Below are positions 1 to 12,330 of a stretch of 64,000 bases of DNA, piece by piece. The notes below the pieces were generated by a model. It saw only the letters and a program-made list of their open reading frames with translations, was not told the origin of the DNA and did not search any database. Source of the DNA: Agrypnia vestita. Its lineage: Eukaryota; Arthropoda; Insecta; Trichoptera; Phryganeidae. The stretch lies in NCBI GenBank assembly GCA_016648135.1, contig JADDOH010023167.1, positions 186,001 to 250,000 of the forward strand. Direction: 5' to 3'. How positions within the stretch are numbered: position 1 is the stretch's first letter; every line of letters begins with the position of its first letter. Both the position numbers and the translations under genes were made by a program.

Positions 1-1870
1 CTCCATTCATTTATCTTGTTTGTGGCTAACTGTTGATTTATGGAGGCTGTCCTTTATTAGAATTTCCTTGTTTTTCTATATTTATTTACGTCTTGTAACT
101 GATTCGCCTCGCATCAAATATTTTTATTAAATATAAATATATATCTATTTCTTATTTCTCTTGGCTTAAACAAAAAACTTCACATTAAAACCATTTAGAG
201 AATTACCGTATTAATTAATTTTGCAAGAAAAATGTGATTCCATACAATTTTACTGGGGATTTTTTTCAAAAAATATTCTGTGAGAGATCCCATGATCATT
301 GTAACGACATTTTGAACTAAAAAATAGTAAATAAAGGTAATATAGAAAATCAAAAAAATATTTGTGACGATTTATTTATTTTAATTTAAATCAATTTTTC
401 TAAAAACCGGTATAGCCTTAAACAATTATGAGTAGGTAACATTAAACATGCTGAAATGCCGCTGTGTTTTCATGCGGTTACACTACACACATCAAAATGT
501 AAAATGTTCGATACAAAATGAAAGATATTTAGATGAATTATTATCTGTGACCTTCACACTCGTACATTCCCTTTCCACAAACTTGTCTACTGAATTTTAT
601 TTGCATAGTCTTGAAAGTTGTGGAAAACAAATGTTTTGTTTTCTGGCACTCAATACCAAAATCAACGTGCTAAGCTGTTCTGTCCATGTGCTTTTTGAGA
701 CAAACCTCAACTTACATCAACGTGGATCAAGAAAATCTCTCGAACTGTGTCTTAGTACAAAATTAATTTTAAACCTAACAAAGGTGATTTGTTTACCTAA
801 GTTCTTTTGAAATGTTGAATTAATCCATCCATCCAGCAGACTCTCATTAGATTTCTTAGTTTGGGAGCCCCATCCGATGGTGAGTGGTCTTAATAAACTG
901 GATGGGATCTAAAAAGACATTTAAGATATCACCTAAGAAGTGTGGAAGTTACTACTGGCTCTGCCCCCGACTTAATCTAGTATTATGGCCTATAATTGCT
1001 TGAAAAACGTTGGAATGTGTTCTTGATTAACGACGTGAAGGAGATTATTTATTGAGATGCGAAGTCTTGGAAACCTTACGGATAATATTAGTCTTCCCGT
1101 TCCTGATAACTGCATTTCATCTGCGTTGTACAGAACCAACCTGTCTATAGCTGTCTTTGCGGCAAATGTAATTTCATAATCGAAATGCATCAACTCGGAT
1201 ATTCTATTAGGTACATCACGGAAGCGATGAGAAGATTTGAACGTAAGCTTCTTATGTAGATCCAGCTAAGTGTTGCAGGCGCGCGCGGTGTGAACATTGA
1301 AGCATGATTTTTTGTAAACGTATATTTTGGAAAAAATATAAAAATCTATTATTTATGCTACAGATTTTTATTATATAAAAAAATATGAATGCTATGTTAA
1401 CAATCGTGATAGAAAAATTACGAAATATATGTTGTATTCCGATTTTTTCCAAATAATTGATTACGTAAAAGTCATACGATGTTCTCACTGCACGCTCCTG
1501 GTGTTTAGTGAGGCAAGCTTAGAAGACTTTCTCCATTGTTATGTTTATTTTGATTGTGTTTACCATTTGTTTCTTGTATTTGCAACAATGTTGACTATAT
1601 ATAAATGTAAATGACTAGAATAATCTTGTTTGCTATATTTATTTTATTTTAAAATAACTGGACATGAACTCTATGTATGCTTCAAACTATATTTCAATAC
1701 GAGTGTTGTTCACAGTAAATATTAAAGACAATGAGCAATAATCAGCTACAAAATGACGTAGGTACAATAGTTATCGGAAAAAAACGTCGCATTCCCGATT
1801 TCAAAACCCGTTTTGCTATTGAAAAGACTCCAGTTTGATGGGTATGAGTAAAAATCGTGCTGTTTCAACG
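1..1870. other. AT-rich non-coding stretch, no gene recognised
   Basis: I see no domain, repeat pair or splice-linked reading frame here. The open frames present (for example 448-810 on the plus strand) are short, low-complexity translations without a recognisable motif. Confidence 0.6.
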
Positions 1871-1879
1871 GCGTGGATT

Positions 1880-2130
1880 GACAAATATGGAGACGTTAAT
1901 GTATGGTCCCTCAGTAGCCGGCCCGGCAGCGGGGACCGGCGGCTGATTCGCTGGTAAACAGGTCGAGACGTTTTTTACATTATTTTGGCATTTACGTTTA
2001 TAAGAGACACCTTTTCCTTTTGTTCAAATAAAATAATGAATATTATTCAGGAGGCGCGCGTAATTATTGCGAAGGTGCGCTAATTAAAAGGCTTTTTATA
2101 CGATTTTCAAAGATCGACAGGTGCGTCTTG
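1880..2130. promoter_or_regulatory. Candidate conserved regulatory island
   Basis: A locally GC-richer block stands out from its AT-rich surroundings. It holds homeodomain-type cores (GTAATTATT, GCTAATTAAAA), a forkhead-like GTAAACA, a TCF-like TCAAAGATC and an E-box CAGGTG within about 250 bases. No coding frame or repeat explains it. Clustering of such sites is typical of developmental enhancers, but these short motifs also arise by chance, so this is a weak inference. Confidence 0.2.
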
Positions 2131-3129
2131 CTTCAGTTACTTCCCTCATTACAATTTTGGTGGAGACTATTATTTATTTCATATTTAATAGATTCATTAA
2201 CACGAAGATTTTATAAACGATTATAGGTATTTAAATGTGAAAATTAACACGTTTGTCACCATTAAAAAAAAATCTGTTTTTTTTAATTCAGATTCTGCCA
2301 CAACTCTATCGAATACTAATATGTACAAAGCACACGCATAGAAAAATTTAATGTTGAACAAAATCAACTACGTATGTACTCACACATAACATTACACTAT
2401 ACGACTTATATAATTGCGTCTATTTTACTTCTTTTATTATTTGTGTGAACTATATATATGAGAGTTTGCTTAAAAAATAACGATACTCGATGCCGCTTTC
2501 AAAGTCTGAATGCCCATAAGCAGATTGTTTACTTCCATCTATTAAAAAATACTTATTTTTAGTTTAAAAAAATGCTTATGGCGATCGTTGAGGCGAGGCA
2601 AAGTAAGCAAATTTCGCATTTTTTTCGCATATCTTCTCTTGAGTTTTTTATCAAAGTTTTGTACGGAAATATAGCATATTCAAATTTATTAATCAGGCTC
2701 TCTATATTTTAAATCCGGATGTCTTCTTAAAATAATACAAACCAAATTATGTTATCAATAAATAATGATGTTAGAAAAATGAAGAAAATTCCTTCATTTT
2801 GTGACAGTATGAACTCGTGAGATATCTTTTTTTTTATCAATAATATTTAATTTGTGTCGTTTTAAGAAGACATCCGCATTTAAAACATATGGAACATGAT
2901 ATAATCTAATCAATGTATCTTTTCATACAAAAAAAAGTGATGAAAAACGCAATAGAAAAAATGAGAAAAAATAGTGGAATTTGTTCACTTTGCCAGACGA
3001 TCACCTAAATAAATACTTGGGAATTTTTTAATTCTCATATACATAAATAGATACAATTTTATAGAAGGATTCATCAAGGACTTCATTGTCGTTGAACTCA
3101 TTTTTTTACGCATAGATTTTTTTGCAGTG

Positions 3130-3330
3130 GCGTGTCACGCGAATGTGCCGGATGGCTCAGCAATTACAAGCCAGCGGCGTGCAGCGCGCTCATCGAGACC
3201 GCCGCCGTGCGAACCGGCGCAATGTCCACGCCAAAGAGGACGACTTTTGTCAGTATTCCTGAACTTCTCTGCGTGACCTATTTCTTATTCTACGGTGAAC
3301 CGTTAGCCTTTTACTGTTTGGATACTGGTT
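3130..3330. other. GC-rich island of unknown nature
   Basis: A short run rich in CpG (GCCGGATGG, GCAGCGCGCTC, GACCGCCGCCGTGC) lies alone in AT-rich DNA just upstream of the promoter-like block at 3.46 kb. An open frame covers it on the plus strand but shows no recognisable domain. It could be a conserved non-coding element or the edge of an old retroelement. Confidence 0.25.
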
Positions 3331-3454
3331 GATGGTGGTGGATCCGCCTATTATCTGTAGTTACAACTAGGTAAAACTGGGCAGAAAGCTTGTAAGAGCA
3401 ATTTCGATGTTAGAATTGGTATGTGCACCTGAAGGTAAACAAAAATCCCGTACC

Positions 3455-4095
3455 TGTGGCTAGTTCTCGAAAGCTATTAAAACCGGCCGCATGGCTGTGA
3501 AATTATCAAGCTTCCCAAAGCGGGACATTTTCGGTTTGGCAGTTTGCTGCCAGAGTCTCCGCCTAGCAACAGTAAATAAACGGTTGTTTACTAATGCATT
3601 CCCACCGCCGTCTAAAAAGTATAAAAGGCGTGCGCTCATACTCCCAGCGAGGATGTACTGTTCGGAAGGCTCCAACAGCCCTCGCCTTACTAGGAGGTGT
3701 CCGGGAGGGATCCTGGCGAGCCTAGGAAACGATATCGCTGCCGCGATCGAGTGTTCTCCTGCCGGGCCATAGCAAGCCGAGCTTACGTGAAGCTCGATTC
3801 TCGTCGAGTGCTCATCTCCGAGACGTCTCTCCGCCATCGCTCTTGCTGTCGAGTTTTTTCCGGCCGCTAAATCTGTGATGTGCGATCAAGAATCCCAACG
3901 TAATATTGTTTTGTGACTACGCCAGAGACCTAAAGTGCTTGAGCTAATTTTAGTCTGTACTTTGATATTTCTACTGTTTATATTTCTGTGTTCTTCTATA
4001 TTCCTACTGTTTATATTTATGTGTGTTCATTTCTACTATGAATGTACTCTTGTGTTTTACTGACTGTTAATAAATTGTTGTAAAAAAAACATTTC
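3455..4095 (+). promoter_or_regulatory. TATA promoter plus polyadenylation signal; candidate solo LTR
   Basis: A GC-rich block carries a clear TATA box (GTATAAAAGG near 3,618) and, about 450 bases further on, an AATAAA signal (near 4,068) followed by a short A run. A promoter and a poly(A) signal on the same strand in about 0.6 kb, without a protein frame between, is what a long terminal repeat looks like. Frames open on both strands through the block (3,460-3,837 minus, 3,491-3,772 plus) but match nothing I know. No target duplication or partner LTR is visible, so a non-coding gene or a host promoter remains possible. Confidence 0.35.
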
Positions 4096-4329
4096 AGTTA
4101 ACTTCACGCCTTTGTCATTTGCACACATAACTTGAAAACAACAGGATGCATTCCAATCATTCACACTAGATCGACTATTTTTCATATTTTTATAAGACTT
4201 GCTGTTCCTCATACGTAGATCTGCAAAACCAAAATCGTAACTTTGATTTCAGAAATTAAAACATTAATGGCCTTCCATTGCGTCGTCTTTTACATTCAGC
4301 TGTCCGCGTGTAAACTTTAATACATAGTC

Positions 4330-4910
4330 ATATTTTAACCATTGCACCACGACAAAGCGCGCCCCAAAATATATTCGATATGTTTGAATGTAAGCTTTAT
4401 AGTGATATTTAATTTACGGTAACTCGCTGGAATTAGGCAACAATCACGACAACAACACTGATGATGACTAGGCGCTAAGAGACCCGGGCGCTCGAGTGTG
4501 ACATGTCAATCAGCTCATGTTACAAGGGTCGTAATTAATTATTATTATGCCCCGTGATTTATTACGAGTTAACGCTAGATTGAAATATTTAAGACAATTT
4601 ATATCAACAAAGTACACTTTTCATAAAGATAATCTTTAAATGTATAGCTAATGTTTTATGATCTTCATTAACTGTCCAGACTTTAATAATAAGCCATTAA
4701 AAGTGATTGCTTCAATATTTTCAAATAATATATTATCTACCCGTAGTCATTGTGACATCCCTTTTTACCTGTTCACAGTGATCAACTAACACGAAGGGAA
4801 GATACGATGATGAGTATGACGGCGATAGTTTTTGTCACGAGGCGCCATCTGTCTCCCCGAGGGTTCCCCGCGGCGAGCGACTGGTCCTCCGCTCTCGTGC
4901 CCCTGGCGGA
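4330..4910. promoter_or_regulatory. Candidate regulatory island with TALE/Hox-like sites
   Basis: The block includes TGACATGTCAATCA at 4,499-4,512, which overlaps Meis/Homothorax-type TGACA and Exd-Hox-type TGATTGACA (reverse strand) sites. GTAATTAATTATTATTATG follows, then TGATTTATTACGA at 4,555-4,567. A second GC-rich patch with CGCCATCTG lies at 4,840-4,905. No repeat or coding frame accounts for it. Function is inferred from motif clustering only. Confidence 0.25.
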
Positions 4911-5109
4911 AGAAATAATAAGCAAGATTACTCGCCTCTAGCAGGCTCACCTTTAAAAGACTAATCCATAAAACGAAAAGAATAAAAAATATACAAAAAA
5001 ATGTATTATTTTAATTTTAATTTTGTAAAATAGAGAGAGTTATTGGGTTATACAATATTTAATGCGTTTTTTTTAATTACATGAACTAAAGTCCTATAAA
5101 TACTGTTAA

Positions 5110-6260
5110 AATTAAATCCCATGATAACAGTTGAGGAACTAGCAGAAAGAATATAGGATTTGGTTATTCAACCATTCACCGACACGTCCGTTCCAAGGGA
5201 AAAGTCAGCAAACTGGGTCAATGGGTTCCTCGCAAACTTTTGCCTGAATATATGCTCTTCTTTACTATCGCGTTTCAGGAATGAACCTTTATTGGACCGA
5301 ATAGTTACCGGTGACGAGAAATGTTTTTTTTAAATGTCAAATAGGGAAAGGAAAAATAACGGCACCTTAATCCAAAGAACTTCTTCACCCACGTAAGATG
5401 TTGTTATTTCTTTGATGTCCTTCTTCATTTTACGCCCTATCCATTCAACGGACATAGGCATCACTTTATTTATTTTATATATCATCACTTTATTTATTCC
5501 CTCCCGGAAAAGCTCTACAGTAGACTACTGTCACAGGTTTTTCTTCCAGGTCTTCTTTCTTCCTTATTTCTTCCTTCCTTCTTTCTTCCAGGTCCCTAAC
5601 TTCCAATCTTTCCTTGCAGGCTTAGTCCACTTTGAATTGTTGAACAAAAACCAAAAAATTTCAAAGCAGATCTACTGCGAGCAGCCTAAGCGGATTAAGT
5701 CAGTGCTAAAAGAAAAAAGATAATCTTTGGTTTTAAAACGAAAAGTGTTCTTCAATCAGGATAATACTCGGCCACATACAGCGAGGATGACATTACAGTG
5801 TTTAAAACAAGATTCAAAACGCACCTTCTTGTAAAATCATTTCTATTAAATTAAATATTAGTGTAGGACAAAGCAATGTTTGTGTGAAGCGCCCTAGAGG
5901 TGAATTTTTTTACAAAAATGGCGCTATATTTTATTATTATTACATATGCTAGAGCAGTGTGAATGGGAGACGATGCCCCACCCACCATATTCGCCGGACA
6001 TTGCCCAATCTGTTTATCATTTATTCCTTAGTCTTCAAAATTATTTGTAAAGATAAAATAGGTATGAATTTTGCAGACGATGTCAGAAGAGTACTGGAGG
6101 AGTATTTTTCGTCACGGATACGTGAATTGTGGAAAAGAGCCTTGAAAGTCTACCAGATAGATAGAAAAGCATTGTAGAGTAAATTTAGAAGATCGTATTC
6201 TAGTTTTAAAACGAACTTAATAGAAATAATAGAAGTTGAAAAACGCATTATTGATGGAAT
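5110..6260 (+). pseudogene. Decayed mariner transposase
   Basis: Pieces of a mariner (Tc1/mariner, D,D34D) transposase can be read in order: a stretch ending LLSRFRNEPLLDRIVTGDEK (about 5,255-5,325) with the first catalytic Asp; GLVHFELLNKNQ and IYCEQPKRI (about 5,620-5,700); FNQDNTRPHTARM (about 5,750-5,790) with the second Asp; PYSPDIAQSVYHLF (about 5,983-6,030); and the C-terminal LEEYFSSRIRELWKRAL (about 6,090-6,150). The element is dead. Frames shift several times, a stop follows TGDEKCFF, a T/C-rich segment of about 200 bases interrupts it near 5,420-5,620, and the third catalytic Asp of the PSDYHLF motif is Val. Terminal repeats were not found. Confidence 0.85.
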
Positions 6261-7084
6261 GACCCAATACTATTCTATTCTACCTATTCTAAAAACAACT
6301 AGACATTTGATAAAAGTTTCGTACATTGTATCGTTCGGCTCAAAAAGGTAGTTCATTTGTTTCTTAATTCGCTTCGAAGAACACATATTATACGAAGCTA
6401 CATATTATGTACATTAGAAATATAACGCAATGCCTAATTTAGACGCTCGAGACCTAATAAGGTCTTTGGAGAAGATTCATAATTACAAAGCTCACGCAGT
6501 GATTCTGTATCTATGTATAAATTATACGGATTGCTTCATATATTATACGGACCGTTTTATTTTGTACACAAAAATTATGAAAATATTACGTTTACTAAAA
6601 ATGTTCTCAGGTGCGCAGATTATTCTGGTTGAAGTTGTCTGGGATACTCTGTCGTGTGTACACGATTTTGCAGAGCTTATCATCAAGGCTTATGATGGAG
6701 CACGTAATAAAAGACATATGGCAGAATATCTCGGTAAACTATTATGTTAATTGAAACAAAGGTTTTAAACTGTTATTTTAAACAAACCAATTATAACAAC
6801 CGGCTCCCACACACCAATGCAAAGATACGAGGACATCCCTGATTAAAAGACTTTTATTAAAATTAAAACACATGCAATTCATCTTAACAAAAATATTTTT
6901 TGTTTCTTATTTTCAACATTAGATGTTGCCACTCTACTAGGCCTAGGGCACCTATATGAGTGTCTGTTGTTCTTCAACATTTTGAAATTTTTTTGTTCAA
7001 ATATGTTTAGAATTCATATATTTTTATTCGTATTTTAATATTAGTTAACAGTAAATTTGATAAAAATATAACTAACTAGACAAC

Positions 7085-7330
7085 TAACTATCACGCCGTT
7101 ACGCCGCAGGGGTAGGTAGAGAAAATAGAACGCCATATTCTTCTGTCTTGGCACACCATTTTTTGCTTCGGCTACATTCGTACATCGTCTCATACAAGTT
7201 CTACGTTGGCTGAGGCTTTTAACAGGGCCATCCTCAAATACTTATATTATAGGTCTTTCGCGGACGCGAAATTATTTCTGTTCCCTTCAACACGTCTTCA
7301 AAATCCTTTCCTCGCTCATAGTAATTAGCT
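7085..7330 (-). mobile_element. LINE reverse-transcriptase tail, degraded
   Basis: The minus strand resembles the segments at 44,990-45,290 and, more loosely, 48,905-49,330. All end the post-RT region of the same non-LTR family (ERMVKK... followed by a region rich in R and W). This copy carries frame breaks. It is recognised by nucleotide similarity between copies, such as TTTCGCGGAC and CCTTTCCTCGCTCATA, and by the readable 44,990 copy. Confidence 0.6.
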
Positions 7331-7354
7331 CATCGCAATTTTTTTAGCTGATAC

Positions 7355-7664
7355 ATTGCTTTGATGACAATCCGATCTCGTTGTGCTATACAAGATTCTC
7401 AGCGGAGCTATTGATTCTCTCTCTCTATCTGATATAAATTTGCATGTTAAACCCCGTATAAGAAACCCGGAGTTCTTTAGAATAGGCCAGCACACTAATA
7501 ATGTCGGTTACTTTTCTCCCATCACAAGGTTGTGTCGCATATATAATTTGTATTGCGCTGACCTTAACATTGATGCTGATATTCTTGCAGATACCTTATC
7601 TTCATTCAAAAACTCACTCATACACAACATCCATTTTCTAAACGATGACATGAACCTATAGATC
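7355..7664 (+). pseudogene. LINE ORF2 C-terminal fragment
   Basis: The frame reads VVLYKILSGAIDSLSL, then LHVKPRIRNPEFF, then TNNVGYFSPITRLCRIYN. This is the typical end of CR1/jockey/I-group reverse-transcriptase proteins (consensus LYKLLNG.ID...L...N..VP...R....TNYG..SP..R...L.N). It is open to a stop at about 7,659 but truncated at its 5' side and has no RT core. It lies just downstream of another LINE fragment on the opposite strand, so the two are separate insertions. Confidence 0.65.
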
Positions 7665-8849
7665 CATTAAATCAATCATTCATTAAATACTAATCGCACT
7701 ACATTCAAACACAAAATATACAATACACATAAATGTACCTACATGTAAAATATAATTAATTGCAAAAATACATGTTACTAGAGCGTGCCGAAGACACTTG
7801 TAATTGGGATAATGTAAAGGCCATACATAGTCTTCACTATAATGTTTATTATCTGAGTATCATACCTATTATCCTGTTAGTGTCTCTAATAAATAAAAAA
7901 ATAATAAAAAAAATACAAGATTTGACTGTAAAGACTAAATTAAATTCTCTAAACAAAATAAGTTCTGAAATTGTGAAGAAATGGTATCCTCGTATTGTAT
8001 GAGATAGAGACAATATCATATTTAAATAACAACCTTTTTATGTTAATCAATCAAATTTTTCGGTTCATGATAATTCGGTTAGTATCTGATTTATTAAATG
8101 ATCGCGCATGAAAAATAATGTCGAGAACCGAATGACAGAAGTTATATTAATTAGTCTTATCTCGGCCGGCATGTGTGCAGTGCGTAGTGTGCATCTTGTA
8201 GAGTAGCTTCCTACTACCTACGACGTATATTTGCGTATGGATTCCACCCTCACGTCACGCGTGATTTGTGTGTTTTTGTGTGGAGACCGTGACACTCACA
8301 GCTGAAGAAAAAACTCATCCCAAAAACACGGGTAGAATATGACAGATGCGAACGCAGCAGTAGGTGACCCACCATTTCTATTAACTGCATGCTATAAATG
8401 AAGATTTCATCTATTTTATTTACACCGCACAACCGGACACATCATAGAAATTAATATGGAGTATCTAACACAACAAGATTCTACGTAGAAAACATCGATA
8501 TGAAATTGAAAACATCGAAGAAGATTTTATCATACAGAACAGATATCAGCAACATAGTGTTCCTATTTAAAATTATTAAAAATATGTTGGACTGCCCTGA
8601 ACTGATTTAGATGGTCTCGTATAATATACCGAGAAAAACTAGACATCTCGTAGTGTTCTTTGTAGGGACCCAAGGTAAATAACTATGCATTAAATTCAGC
8701 GTTAACACGCATGCATCGCCTTGGAAACAAATTTTCGGAATTCGTAGACATATTTCGTTGTAGGAACATACCAGAATTAAAGACTTACTTATACTTATAA
8801 GAAATTTCTTAGACTTAGAATAGATAAATTAGAATAAATAAATTAGTTT

Positions 8850-9298
8850 AATGGACTAAATTTTTACTTAAATTTTGTTCCCCATGAATTATATATATTT
8901 ATTTATTTTAAAGTTCCCTAATTATTGTACTTTTCCCTTTTAAATATGTTTTGATTTTATCTTTTATATTTATTTTTTTGGTTTATTTTATCTTCTTATC
9001 TTATTTATCTGGTATATTTGTTGGTTTAATAATTTTTATTTTACTCTATTATTAATTTGTTTAAGGTTTCTAATTATTACTGTTTACTTGTGTAGGTACT
9101 AATCATCGTATATACATATTGTTCATTTCTGTTGTTAATTTATTATATATCCTTCATTTATCTTAAATATGTTTTATTTATATTATTCTTTTTTAATTGT
9201 TTTCTGTAAAACGTGTTTTATGTTAGGTATATAAAAATACTTTTAATTTTCTTGTACTGTAAAAGCCCACTAGGGCATTGATTAATAAATAAATAGAT
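8850..9298 (+). mobile_element. LINE 3' untranslated tail
   Basis: A T/A-rich stretch ends with TGTAAAAGCCCACTAGGGCA followed shortly by AATAAATAAATAGAT. The same signature, inverted, occurs at 31,050-31,130. The pattern of a small hairpin (GCCC...GGGC) plus an AATAAATAAA tail is typical of non-LTR retrotransposon 3' ends in insects. No coding part is attached. Confidence 0.5.
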
Positions 9299-9683
9299 AT
9301 AAGATTCTATATAGAAAAACATGAAAACTACAAAGTAAGTGAAAACGTCATTTCTATGACACTCTACAAAAGGTAAAATTAAATATAGGTAGTAAAGGTC
9401 AAGAGTATTTATCTACATTCTACACACAACAAAAAAGTAAATAGGTATGCATATATTTTTTTGATAAAGACCTGGCATCATTTTAATTATGGAGGTATGA
9501 TTCTATTTTTTTTTATGAAACACGTAATCGATTTCAATTTCTTTCAAAGATCTTATAGTATCCATTGCTTCGGTAATTTCTTTAAACCTATTTTTACTAC
9601 GCTTCAATAGGCAAAGAGGCACTATTACAGGAGCGAAACACATGAAAAAACACCTAGGCTTGAATAAATCATATTGATTAATT

Positions 9684-9760
9684 GTGACCAGCCTGTGAAT
9701 CGTACCCGGAACCCTCGGTGTGAGAAGCCAGTATCATGCCCACTGGGCTACGAGGGCTAT
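9684..9760 (-). mobile_element. tRNA-derived SINE head
   Basis: Read on the minus strand, the sequence holds a pol III A box (TAGCCCAGTGGGCATG, complement of 9,735-9,750) and a B box (GGGTACGATTCAC, complement of 9,695-9,707) about 33 bases apart. The CCCTCGTAGCCCAGTGGG start and the GAGGGTTCCGGG block are typical of insect tRNA-related SINEs. It does not fold into a full tRNA, so it is not annotated as a tRNA gene. Confidence 0.6.
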
Positions 9761-10842
9761 CTAATGCTATCTAAAATCTATTTAAATATGTTGGAGAACA
9801 TTACTAATGTTGTATATTTTGTATAGGGGTAATATGTGGAGGGAAATGGGATTAGGATTAGGGAAGTTTAAGAAAAATGATGAGACGAGAAGTGGACTGT
9901 ATGATCGAGATGGAGGGACGTTTCGATTCACCTCATTGTCTCTCGGCGCCCCTTCCAGCTGTCACCTCACCAAACACTTAATTCACTTAGTTGGATCCAA
10001 CACGCGATAAACCAGTTGTCCGGCGGTGACGAAATGAGAGAATCTATATGCATAACTAAATATTGAGAAGAGGCGAGAATTTACAGGGCAGGAGATGAGA
10101 AAATCTGTCCTGTCACTTCAACAACGAGATAGCGAGAGTTGTCGAAACGAAAAGGCAACTGGTACTATGGAGGGTAGGATAAATTTCGATTGAGACAAAT
10201 GAGTGTTACCACATAAGAAAAAAACATATTCAGTAAAAAGCGATTTCTGTGCCAATGTGACGTCACGAATATCGAACAATTTTGTTTTGTCGAATCAGGC
10301 TTAACTAGACGCATATATGCAGATATGTAAGGATACACTTTTCTAGACTAATAAATCTAAAAGACTCTCCAAACTTTGATTCATACAAACAGGAACACCG
10401 TATTTACTTGAAGGTGTGTAAAAGACAACAATATCAATCATCTTTATTATGAATGTGCTTAAAACGCAACTGTTTTATGATTGTTTTAAAAACGATGTAA
10501 GTAGTGCGCATCCCACCATTATAAAAAAATAGCAACAGAGCAGCGAAATCATACAAAGAAGCGAAATATTGATATTGTTTTAAAATACATCTAGATAATA
10601 TTTAGTGTGTAGAAATATCATACACATTATTTATTATTCGAGTCATTAACATTCGTTTAAAATAAGTTATATTTCAGTGTGAATTCAAGTAGCAGACTTT
10701 ATATTATAGAAAAAAATAGAAGTAGGAATGCACGGCGAAACGTGACAAATACCTATTAGCTTAAAAAAAACCTCAAAATCAATAAGTTGTAATGTCACCC
10801 AACAATCAGGCTAGCGCAGTGAATACATATATGCCTGACATT

Positions 10843-11108
10843 AACGTAAAATCATAATCTGTCCGTTCGTCCGTCTGTCGTCCCCGTAACTTCGTGTAAC
10901 GTCCGTAATATCGTTCAAATTCACGGATTAAAAGACGGCCGGAGATGGAGCTTGAACCCCGGGCCACCAAACCCGAACCGGTCATTTCACCCATGTTGCC
11001 ACGGCCGCCTCTCGCCGAAGTGCCAAAAAGATGCTATACATAAAAACTAGGGCTTAGCGAAGACGCGAATCAATGTTCCGTCATTTTTGATGGGTTGCAG
11101 CTAGTGAT
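10843..11108 (-). mobile_element. tRNA-derived SINE, family with GTAACTTCGTGTAACG head
   Basis: This is one of four longer copies in the window (others at 45,838, 48,468 and 57,408). On the minus strand a B box GGGGTTCAAG (complement of 10,951-10,960) lies about 30 bases after an A-box-like TGGCAACATGGG (complement of 10,990-11,001). The plus-strand left end is a GTCCGTCTGTCGTCC run and CGTAACTTCGTGTAACGTCC. The right end is CCGTCATTTTTGATGGG...GCAGCTAGTG, shared with the 48.5-kb copy. Shared boundaries and pol III boxes support the SINE call. Confidence 0.6.
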
Positions 11109-12029
11109 AGATTAAAATCTGAATGCTACAGTAGCCGGCAAACATCTTGAAATTCTGCGGCGTAGTGGGGGGACGTTTGCGCATCTACCTTTCTACCAAC
11201 GAGACCCAAATTTCGTCTTCTGCGCATTCCCCCACTTAGCCAAAGAATTTCATGAAGTTTGCCGGCAACTGTACGAGATTTTTTTTCCAAACGCATAAGC
11301 TACGCATCAATATAGGTAGGTACTCACCGTACGTTTCCCATTCTATTTGGAGAATGCGCCATGCGACTGAAGAGGAGCGTGATAGAATAAATATTAGGCA
11401 AAGAGTGAATGCAGAAAGAAGAAATACTTGATATGAAGGGATTAGAAACAAAAACGTCATTTTGTATTCGATAAGAATACAGGGCGACGTAATTAAATAT
11501 TATTATCTGGTATAGAAATTCAAATTAACGATTAATTACCGTTTTTAAAGCATGTGTATGTATTTTATGGCTGGTTGTATAAACATGGTTTAAAGTAATA
11601 ATTTAGTAATTAAAGCATATTTTTTTTACAAAAACGTGTTATTTGATTGGTGCAAAACACAAAACATCTATGATTTGAACGAAAGGTTACTAAAAACCTT
11701 AATGATGAGACCGGCCCTTAGAAGACAAAAATGAAAATAATATTCCATTTAAAATCTTTGTAATCTGACTGTAAATAATATACAAAACTTTCCGCTGGGC
11801 CTAGCAGCAAGTAATTGGCACGAGCCGATTACTTAGTTATATGTAATGCATTAGAAATACGGTATCTCGAATTTATAAAAGGCCCGTAAATTTTTGATAA
11901 TGCTATTCAAAAAATGATTCTTTTAAATGAAAATGATAGTCGCATAATTTACCCGTGGGACTGGAAAATGCAATTCGTCGTATAAACACAAACACTCGCC
12001 GAGCATATTATTACAAATAAAATAAATAT

Positions 12030-12330
12030 GTGACAGTCGGGGCAAGGCCCGCACGGCGGAAGGAGCGGCGGCCATGAATAATCGAGCAGCTTGACATCTT
12101 TATGTTGGCTTTTTATGCGTCTTTAGGCCGGTGCACTGTTTAACGTGACCATAAATTTACCCTCTTTTTGAAGTTCATAAAACAGATCGGGGGTAATTAA
12201 TGATTACACGTGTTTTGGAAACAGTGTCTCGTGGTCGGCTGGGAGTGAGTGGTGAGTACCTCATCTGATGGCTGCGCCGAGCTGTGAATTAATATGACAC
12301 TCGTCAAGATAACAGGAGCCGTCATTCTTT
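12030..12330. promoter_or_regulatory. Candidate regulatory island
   Basis: A non-repetitive block with mixed composition holds homeodomain-type sites (GTAATTAATGATTAC, AATTAATATGAC) and several TTTATG/CATAAA Caudal- or AbdB-like words (CTTTTTATGCG, CCATAAATTT, TCTTTATGG). No coding frame or repeat partner is seen. An enhancer is a plausible but unproven reading. Confidence 0.2.

Noticed and set aside
3491..3837. Overlapping open frames on both strands of the 3.5-kb island
   Set aside because: A TATA box lies in the middle and both strands are open because the block is GC-rich. It reads better as promoter or LTR.
7760..8002. 80-codon lysine/isoleucine-rich frame
   Set aside because: AT-rich low-complexity translation after a LINE end; no recognisable protein.
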